From Burkholderiaceae bacterium (GTDB lineage Bacteria > Pseudomonadota > Gammaproteobacteria > Burkholderiales > Burkholderiaceae_C), in assembly GCA_017853735.1 (NCBI GenBank), contig JAFMJA010000082.1, positions 1 to 10,105 of the forward strand: a DNA stretch of 10,105 bases, written 5' to 3'. Below are positions 7,641-10,105 of the stretch, piece by piece; position 1 is the stretch's first letter, and each line of letters starts with the position of its first letter. Position numbers and translations under genes: made by a program. Under the pieces are notes generated by a model. The model ran no database searches. It saw only the letters and a program-made list of their open reading frames with translations, and was not told where the DNA came from.

Positions 7641-8509
7641 GCTTTGGCTCCAAACAGGCCTTGGGGCCGAAATAACAACACCACGATGAAGATCGCGAAG
7701 ATACCGATCTGGCCGAGCGACTCGCCCAGGTAGAGCCCCCCCAGGGACTCCACCACGCCGATGAGCACGCCCCCCAGGAGAGCGCCCGCAAAACTGCCCA
7801 TACCACCCAGCACGACAATGGTGAAAGCCACCAGGACGAACCCGTTGCCCACCATGGGGTTGACATAAAACGCCGGCATGAGAAAGCAGGCCGCTGCCCC
7901 CAGACAAGCCAGGCCAATGCCAAAACTCAGTGCATACACATGGTCTACATCGATACCCATGAGCTTGGCGCCATGTTTTTCTTTGGCAACTGCCCGAATG
8001 GCACGACCCAGGTCCGTAGCATGCATGATCCACAGCAACAAGCCAGAAACCAACAAGGCCCCGGCAAAAGCTACCAGCTTGGGCAATGCAATCATGGCCG
8101 GGCCCAACGCAACAGTGCTCAAGGTATAGGCAGTTTCGATCGTGCGTGTGTCTGACTTGAACACCAGAAGTGCCACATTTTCCATCATGATGGACAAGCC
8201 AAGGGTCACCAGCAGGATGTTTTCGTCCTTGCCATGGCTGGCCCGGTTGATGATCGAACGCTGCAAGACATAACCCAGGGCAAACATGCCAAGCACCATG
8301 ATGGGCAATGCCAGGTAGGGATCGATTCCCAAATGGACCTTGAGCGAATAAACACCGTAAAGCGCCAACATCAAGGCAGCCCCATGCGCGAAGTTGATGA
8401 TGTGCAACACGCCGTAGATCAGGGTCAGGCCCAGGGCGATCAGCGCATACACCCCTCCCGTGGTGACACCGTTCAAAATGGAGGGGATAAGAATGGACAG
8501 TTCAAACAT
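7637..8509 (-). CDS. livH: LIV/HAAT-type ABC transporter permease LivH
   Basis: A 290-residue inner-membrane permease, the usual length for LivH. LNGVTTGGVYALIALGLTLI (12-31) followed by YGVLHIINFAHGAALML (32-48) is the signature LivH N-terminal block. The EAA-like coupling loop is DLGRAIRAVAKEKHGAKLMGI (166-186). GNGFVLVAFTIVVLGGMGSFAGALLGG (221-247) and the terminal RPQGLFG (281-287) are also typical. I chose ATG 8509; TTG 8512 one codon upstream is possible and has an AGGGA at a slightly better distance. An out-of-frame ATG at 8519 is closed after five codons. A gap of about 107 bases separates it from the binding-protein gene, so its expression may be set lower than that of the binding protein. 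Confidence 0.95.
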   Translation of the reverse strand: MFELSILIPSILNGVTTGGVYALIALGLTLIYGVLHIINFAHGAALMLALYGVYSLKVHLGIDPYLALPIMVLGMFALGYVLQRSIINRASHGKDENILLVTLGLSIMMENVALLVFKSDTRTIETAYTLSTVALGPAMIALPKLVAFAGALLVSGLLLWIMHATDLGRAIRAVAKEKHGAKLMGIDVDHVYALSFGIGLACLGAAACFLMPAFYVNPMVGNGFVLVAFTIVVLGGMGSFAGALLGGVLIGVVESLGGLYLGESLGQIGIFAIFIVVLLFRPQGLFGAKA

Positions 8510-8574
8510 CAAGATTCATTGTGTCCCTGAACATCTGCTACGCGATCGTCCGCTGCAAGCCGCGATAAGGCCAA

Positions 8575-8594
8575 GACGGGTTCAGACACCCGCC
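8575..8594 (-). other. Intergenic hairpin between binding-protein gene and livH
   Basis: An inverted repeat CGGGT/ACCCG (8577-8581 and 8588-8592) with a 6-base loop, extendable by one G·U and one G-C pair to about 7 bp. It lies 22 bases after the stop of the binding-protein gene. No T-run follows in the direction of transcription, so it is not a good intrinsic terminator. It could be a 3'-end stabiliser or processing element allowing the binding protein to be made in excess of the permease, as is common for ABC importers. The rest of this gap shows only a twice-repeated CGCGAT (8541-8546 and 8561-8566). Confidence 0.35.
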
Positions 8595-8616
8595 TTTGGA
8601 TGAGACTCGCGTGCGA

Positions 8617-9819
8617 TCAGGCTTTGAGCGGAAACAGTGGCTCAGCCTCCCGATAATCCCTCGGGATGATGACCTTGATGTCTTTGTTCTGCACTTGTGT
8701 CATCAGCGGTTGGGCTCCCATATTCTGTCCGTTGACAAATTTGGTGGTCCCATAAGGCATGATGTGATCAGAGAAGCTGCTGTTTTCCAGGGCCTGAATG
8801 ATGGCTGCTCGATCGCTGGATTTGGCGCGCTCTATCGCGTCTGCCAGAAGTCGCATGGCGGTATAAGTCATGAACACTTCATAACTAAAAAACAATTTAT
8901 TGGCTTCAACACGCTTGCGCAAGGCGCCAGAGCGTTTGTCCTTGGGATTGAACCAGTGGTTGCAGTCAATGATGCCGTTGGCAGCTTCCGGAAATTCCTG
9001 GACAAACTTGTAGCTCGATGCTGCCCCACCCAGCACGGAGTAAATGGCTTTGGGACTCACCTTTTGCTGTTGCATGGTGCGCACCAATAACGCGTACTCG
9101 TTGTAGTAATTGGCTGGGATCACGATGTCAGGATTGATGGCCTTCATCCGCAGGACAATGTTGTTGAAGTCCCGGGTTGGGTTGGCATGCTTGATCACCT
9201 CTTTGACATCAAATCCATAACCTGGCAATTCTTTTGCCAATAAATTAGCGGTTCCGGTCCCAAACAGCGACTCCTCATGCACGATCATGACGGAGCGGGC
9301 AGGCTTGCCAGCAATGGTGTTGAGCACGTGCAAATTGGCCACCGCTGTCTCCGCACATTTGCGGTAGCCAGGGCCGAACCTGAAGGTATTTTTCAGGCCG
9401 CGTTCCACAATCTGGTCAGCAACACCCACATCCACCACATGCGGCAGGTTGTGCTTGGCGGCGGCTTGGGTGGTCGCCAGGCAAATGGCCGAGGCAAATG
9501 CACCGACCACCGCAGAAACACCTGCCTCGTTCATCTTCTCTATCTCAGCTGCTCCTGCCTGAGGTTGGGATTGGGCATCCCCCAACAAGGCTTCGATTTT
9601 TGCCCCTCCCATGGACTTGATGCCACCCGCCTTGTTGATGTCTTCGATCGCCATCATGGCGCCGAGCCGACACTGCTGTCCCGAGTAGGCCAGCGCCCCA
9701 GTCACCGGATGAAGCACACCGACCTTGATGCTTTTCGGCTGGGCGCCGCCAATCAAAGGAAAGGCCATGGTCGAAGCAGCCAAGGCGGTGTGGGACATGA
9801 AATGACGACGTGTACTCAT
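8617..9819 (-). CDS. LIV/HAAT-type ABC transporter substrate-binding protein (Peripla_BP_6), Tat-like signal
   Basis: A 400-residue periplasmic binding protein and the first gene of the probable operon. The N-terminus MSTRRHFMSHTALAASTMAF has a twin-arginine-like TRRHF (3-7), a weakly hydrophobic core and a small-residue cleavage region around GGA-Q (24-27). The mature protein opens with SIKVGVLHPVTGALAYSG (30-47) and AMMAIEDINKAGGI (54-67), the typical start of type I amino-acid/amide-binding folds. GDAQSQPQAGAAEIEKM (80-96), HEESLFGTGTANLL (181-194) and PTRDFNNIVLRMKAINPDIVIP (214-235) are further family blocks. It should deliver ligand to LivHM. The family covers branched-chain amino acids, amides, urea and aromatic acids, so the ligand is open. 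The ATG at 9819 is chosen because GGAG lies 6 bases upstream; the frame also has an upstream TTG at 9843, which would place the binding site inside the gene. Confidence 0.95.
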   Translation of the reverse strand: MSTRRHFMSHTALAASTMAFPLIGGAQPKSIKVGVLHPVTGALAYSGQQCRLGAMMAIEDINKAGGIKSMGGAKIEALLGDAQSQPQAGAAEIEKMNEAGVSAVVGAFASAICLATTQAAAKHNLPHVVDVGVADQIVERGLKNTFRFGPGYRKCAETAVANLHVLNTIAGKPARSVMIVHEESLFGTGTANLLAKELPGYGFDVKEVIKHANPTRDFNNIVLRMKAINPDIVIPANYYNEYALLVRTMQQQKVSPKAIYSVLGGAASSYKFVQEFPEAANGIIDCNHWFNPKDKRSGALRKRVEANKLFFSYEVFMTYTAMRLLADAIERAKSSDRAAIIQALENSSFSDHIMPYGTTKFVNGQNMGAQPLMTQVQNKDIKVIIPRDYREAEPLFPLKA

Positions 9820-9825
9820 GGTTAG

Positions 9826-9832
9826 CTCCTTT
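9826..9832 (-). promoter_or_regulatory. Ribosome binding site of the binding-protein gene
   Basis: AAAGGAG, with six bases (CTAACC) before ATG 9819. It is the strongest Shine-Dalgarno match in the window and decides between ATG 9819 and the in-frame TTG 9843. Confidence 0.8.
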
Positions 9833-9860
9833 GGTTTGATCAAGTTTTGTCTTGCATTTT

Positions 9861-9889
9861 TTTCTAGCGCTATTGTGACATTGGTACAA
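9861..9889 (-). promoter_or_regulatory. Weak candidate promoter for the operon
   Basis: On the minus strand TTGTAC (9884-9889) is followed after 17 bases by TAGAAA (9861-9866), with 3/6 and 4/6 agreement to the sigma-70 consensus. It would give a leader of about 35 bases. A perfect 8-bp palindrome TAGCGCTA (9865-9872) overlaps the -10 box and could be an operator half or chance. No better promoter is evident closer to the gene, but this match is weak. Confidence 0.25.
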
Positions 9890-9997
9890 GCGCCGCAAGC
9901 CCTTCATCCCTGGTACCAGCACAGGCAATGCCTATCTGCCTCTGCATGCCAGACTTTCTGGCCTGAATTCCTTGGATATTTTTGAAGTCCCAGATTT

Positions 9998-10018
9998 GCA
10001 CATACTTTGTGCCCACAA
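9998..10018. promoter_or_regulatory. Small overlapping palindromes in the upstream region
   Basis: GCACA-5 nt-TGTGC (9998-10012) overlaps a second inverted repeat TTGTG-CC-CACAA on the same stretch (10007-10018). Short GC-flanked dyads of this kind can be LysR- or GntR-type operator sites. They sit about 180-200 bases before the first gene. There is no direct evidence for a bound factor. Confidence 0.25.
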
Positions 10019-10067
10019 CGCGTGGGTCAGCGATTGAGGAACAGATCCTGAGATTACACCTATGGCC

Positions 10068-10073
10068 TATAAT
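10068..10073 (+). promoter_or_regulatory. TATAAT -10-like box on the plus strand at the window edge
   Basis: A perfect TATAAT on the plus strand overlaps the first three bases of the large inverted repeat. No good TTGACA match is found 16-18 bases upstream (a TTGAGG at 10034 is too far), so promoter status is tentative. If real, it would drive a divergent gene to the right of the window, with the operator covering its start site. Confidence 0.3.
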
Positions 10074-10098
10074 TTAATGACCAATCAGTCATTAAATT
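10071..10098. promoter_or_regulatory. Perfect 11+11 bp inverted repeat, TetR-type operator candidate
   Basis: The left arm AATTTAATGAC (10071-10081) and right arm GTCATTAAATT (10088-10098) are exact reverse complements separated by CAATCA. The core TGACCA-AT-CAGTCA (10078-10091) has the shape of TetR-family operators and matches the RutR box (TGACCAnnTGGTCA) at 10 of 12 informative positions. It lies about 250 bases upstream of the first gene of the minus-strand operon, beside a plus-strand TATAAT. It is most simply an operator shared with, or autoregulating, a divergent regulator gene beyond the window. It has no T-run and lies in an AT-rich intergenic stretch, so a terminator is less likely. 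Confidence 0.55.
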
Positions 10099-10105
10099 GC
10101 AGTGC

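Noticed and set aside
7641..8033. Upstream extension of the livM frame by about 131 codons
   Set aside because: It lies wholly inside livH and reads as a Cys/Gly/Arg-rich out-of-frame product. The ATGA overlap at 7637-7640 and family length support the shorter start.
8577..8592. Intrinsic terminator after the binding-protein gene
   Set aside because: The stem is only 5-7 bp and no T-run follows on the minus strand, so I list it only as a hairpin.
9820..9843. TTG start for the binding protein at 9843
   Set aside because: The AAAGGAG ribosome binding site lies between this codon and ATG 9819, and the signal peptide fits the ATG.
1..10105. Mobile element, CRISPR array, defence system, tRNA or rRNA
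   Set aside because: I saw no spaced repeat series, terminal inverted repeats, transposase or integrase motifs, nuclease motifs, or tRNA cloverleaf. The window is filled by a metabolic operon.

Overview
The window looks like a catabolic and transport locus from a betaproteobacterium, most likely Burkholderiales. The reasons are the moderately high GC content, a Bug-family (TctC-type) periplasmic binding protein, and branched-chain-amino-acid-type (LIV/HAAT) ABC transporter genes of the kind common in Comamonadaceae and Alcaligenaceae. This placement is inferred from gene style; no rRNA or other marker gene is present.

Every supported gene lies on the minus strand, so the locus reads right to left as one probable operon of ten genes. 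In transcription order they are: a LIV-type solute-binding protein with a twin-arginine-like signal (8617-9819); permeases LivH (7637-8509) and LivM (6669-7640); ATPases LivG (5930-6676) and LivF (5205-5921); a Bug/TctC-type binding protein (4252-5208); the large and small subunits of a LeuCD-like hydro-lyase (2984-4255 and 2460-2987); a hydantoinase/dihydropyrimidinase-type amidohydrolase (967-2463); and the N-terminal two thirds or so of an FAD_binding_2-type flavoprotein that runs off the left edge (1-965). From LivH onward, neighbouring genes overlap by 4 or 8 bases or are separated by 1 or 8 bases, which indicates translational coupling. The only real gap is about 107 bases between the binding-protein gene and livH, and it holds a small hairpin.

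The right end (9820-10105) is the control region. It has a clear ribosome binding site for the first gene, a weak candidate promoter, two small palindromes, and at the edge a perfect 11+11 bp inverted repeat with a 6-nt spacer that looks like a TetR-family operator. A TATAAT box abuts this repeat on the plus strand, which suggests a divergent gene, possibly the regulator, just beyond the window.

Read together, the genes suggest uptake of an organic acid or cyclic amide/imide, hydrolytic ring opening by the amidohydrolase, and C=C redox plus hydration by the flavoprotein and the aconitase-family enzyme. The LeuCD pair is short, has altered motifs around an iron-sulfur cysteine and in the small-subunit specificity loop, and is not accompanied by leuA or leuB. 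It is therefore probably a catabolic hydratase and not leucine biosynthesis. The actual substrate cannot be read from the sequence. I see no tRNA, rRNA, CRISPR array, insertion sequence or phage gene.
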